Of a DNA stretch of 64,000 bases, positions 62,948 to 64,000 are shown piece after piece (positions within the stretch are counted from its first letter, which is position 1; every line of letters begins with the position of its first letter). Where the stretch lies: contig CAVPHW010000003.1 of assembly GCA_963704835.1 (NCBI GenBank), positions 62,001 through 126,000 on the forward strand, written 5' to 3'. The notes under the pieces are model-generated. The model was not told where the DNA came from and did not search any database. It worked only from the letters and a program-made list of their open reading frames with translations. The DNA comes from GCA-2746605 sp963704835. Lineage in GTDB: Bacteria; Bacteroidota; Ignavibacteria; Ignavibacteriales; Melioribacteraceae. The position numbers and the translations under genes are program-made.

Positions 62948-64000
62948 CTATTTGTTATGGCATGTTAAACAAAGTGCACTTGCTGTATTACCCTTAACTA
63001 AAAGATTAGGGCGGATCACTTTTCTGTGTACATCATGACATGATGAACACTGCATTTTCCCTAAATTAACTGGGCCAGACAAGAGGTCGTTATGTATTGT
63101 ACCACCTAAACCTGAATTTACTGTACTTGGGTCGTGTAATTCCCCATCGGCAGTAGCCAAAGCTGAATTATAGATAAAAGAAATTGGGTGTTCATGGCTT
63201 AAGTCACGCCCCACACTAAAACCACCATCAATGAAAGTTCCCCCTGTAGTTCCACCGTAACTATCTATTGCAACAGTTCCATCATGACAGCTTAAACACA
63301 ATTTTGATGTTCCATCAGGTTGACCTACTGTGGCATCCATTTCATAACCTGAGTATAGAGTGTAACCTGTTCCTTCAGCTAAGGTATGGTTCCATAGTGG
63401 AGCATCAGGTTCAACTTTGGCATCATGGGGAGTATGGCATGGTAAGCAAATTTGATGATTGCTCCAATTATTCAAATTGGAGGCTTCATTCAAATTAAAT
63501 CCGCAGCCATCATCATTAATAACACCAACTATTAAAGTTTTATTGAAATTAATCTCAACAATTATCTTTGTTGCCTTTGCGTGTTTTGTCACATTACTAA
63601 AAGCTTCTTGGCAAATTCTATAGATTCCAAGTTGAGCATCCATATTTAAATTTTGAGCCTTTCCAAATATGTTGAACTCAGCTTTAAAATTTCCAATATT
63701 ACTGCAATGATTAAGTCTGGACTGTATTGCACTTACCAATCCATAGTTTTCTAATTCTGCAGGATGTAGTGCAAAAACAATTTTTTTAATATCTCCATTT
63801 GTAGTTTGAATTAAATCAATTATTTCATCAAATTTTTCTGGAAACTGAATGCATTCTTTCTTTAACATCTCCAAATAAAGCTTTGTTATCATTAGTTTCT
63901 GACCAACATCATCATGTAACTCAATAGCTAGCCTCGATCTTTCACTTTCAATAAAATTAAATAAAGTTTTCATTGTGATTTTTTTTACTTCCAATTCTTT
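62948..64000 (-). CDS. NarL-type histidine kinase fused in frame to a four-haem cytochrome c (5' partial)
   Basis: The frame is open to the window edge; a TTG at 63994 is a possible start but the sequence upstream also reads as kinase linker. The first part is a HisKA_3 kinase (ESERSRLAIELHDDVGQKLM with the phospho-His, YRICQEAFSNVTKHAKATKI N-box, DDGCGFN G1 box), which stops before its final ATPase motif. After NLNEASN the frame becomes a c-type cytochrome (CLPCHTPHDA, CLSCHDG, CSSCHDVHR, CLTCHNK). No signal peptide or membrane helix lies between, so a cytoplasmic kinase would be joined to haem sites needing export. A 9-bp direct repeat (ATTCAAATT) brackets the joint. Chimera by deletion or assembly is the likeliest explanation. 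Confidence 0.85.
   Translation of the reverse strand, partial: KELEVKKITMKTLFNFIESERSRLAIELHDDVGQKLMITKLYLEMLKKECIQFPEKFDEIIDLIQTTNGDIKKIVFALHPAELENYGLVSAIQSRLNHCSNIGNFKAEFNIFGKAQNLNMDAQLGIYRICQEAFSNVTKHAKATKIIVEINFNKTLIVGVINDDGCGFNLNEASNLNNWSNHQICLPCHTPHDAKVEPDAPLWNHTLAEGTGYTLYSGYEMDATVGQPDGTSKLCLSCHDGTVAIDSYGGTTGGTFIDGGFSVGRDLSHEHPISFIYNSALATADGELHDPSTVNSGLGGTIHNDLLSGPVNLGKMQCSSCHDVHRKVIRPNLLVKGNTASALCLTCHNK

Noticed and set aside
1..64000. CRISPR array, prophage or complete insertion sequence
   Set aside because: No regularly spaced repeat array, no phage structural gene and no intact transposase were recognised anywhere.

Overview
The window looks like AT-rich chromosomal DNA from a bacterium of the Bacteroidota/Ignavibacteriota (FCB) group. 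Three secreted multihaem cytochromes end in the type IX secretion (T9SS) sorting domain with the N-[FY]-PNPFNP motif that is common in Ignavibacteria and their relatives. No phage or CRISPR array was recognised. The lifestyle suggested is anaerobic or facultative respiration built on c-type cytochromes: about seventy CXXCH haem motifs are spread over ten genes.

Layout. 1-600: tRNA-Ser with a duplicated 5' piece and a broken GIY-YIG nuclease. 601-10263: cold-shock protein, RsbW-like kinase, Sel1 protein, decayed TonB receptor, YfiR-like protein, two histidine kinases and two paralogous lipoproteins. 10343-17226: a sigma-54 two-component system with a beta-barrel, two small secreted DGDG proteins and a DUF2202 ferritin-like lipoprotein; two of these genes share an upstream dyad. 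17382-21060: cytochrome c maturation genes ccmC, ccmD-like, ccmE (cysteine type) and ccmF. 21121-27862: an accessory stretch with a collagen-like six-haem lipoprotein, relics of ccmF and of an OmpR-type two-component system, and a frameshifted eight-haem T9SS cytochrome. 27965-36815: two paralogous operons, each a lone receiver protein plus a nine-haem T9SS cytochrome, next to a haem-motif sensor kinase and a sigma-54 activator. 36844-42126: TSUP transporter, small barrel, SppA, ATP-grasp and TPR proteins. 42191-46197: a ten-haem lipoprotein cytochrome and a double rhodanese with their own PAS sigma-54 activator. 46264-58105: a complete glutamate-to-haem pathway. 58256-62270: a porin-cytochrome gene set. 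62320-64000: a truncated NHL lipoprotein and a kinase-cytochrome chimera.

How the genes fit together. Haem made by the hem block could feed the Ccm system, which attaches it to the multihaem cytochromes; the porin-cytochrome set and the T9SS cytochromes could then carry electrons across and beyond the outer membrane. Control appears to run largely through sigma-54. Three activators are encoded here and at least seven good -24/-12 promoters can be read. Three different upstream dyads can be matched to the three activators by position. The strongest case is the receiver/nine-haem pair: both copies carry the same tandem dyad 148-149 bp upstream of the -24 element.

Caveats. Single-base frameshifts are very common in the signalling and cytochrome genes, several beside short homopolymers, and nearly absent from the hem block. 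Some may be sequencing or assembly errors rather than real decay. All functions are read from sequence motifs alone; no database search was run.
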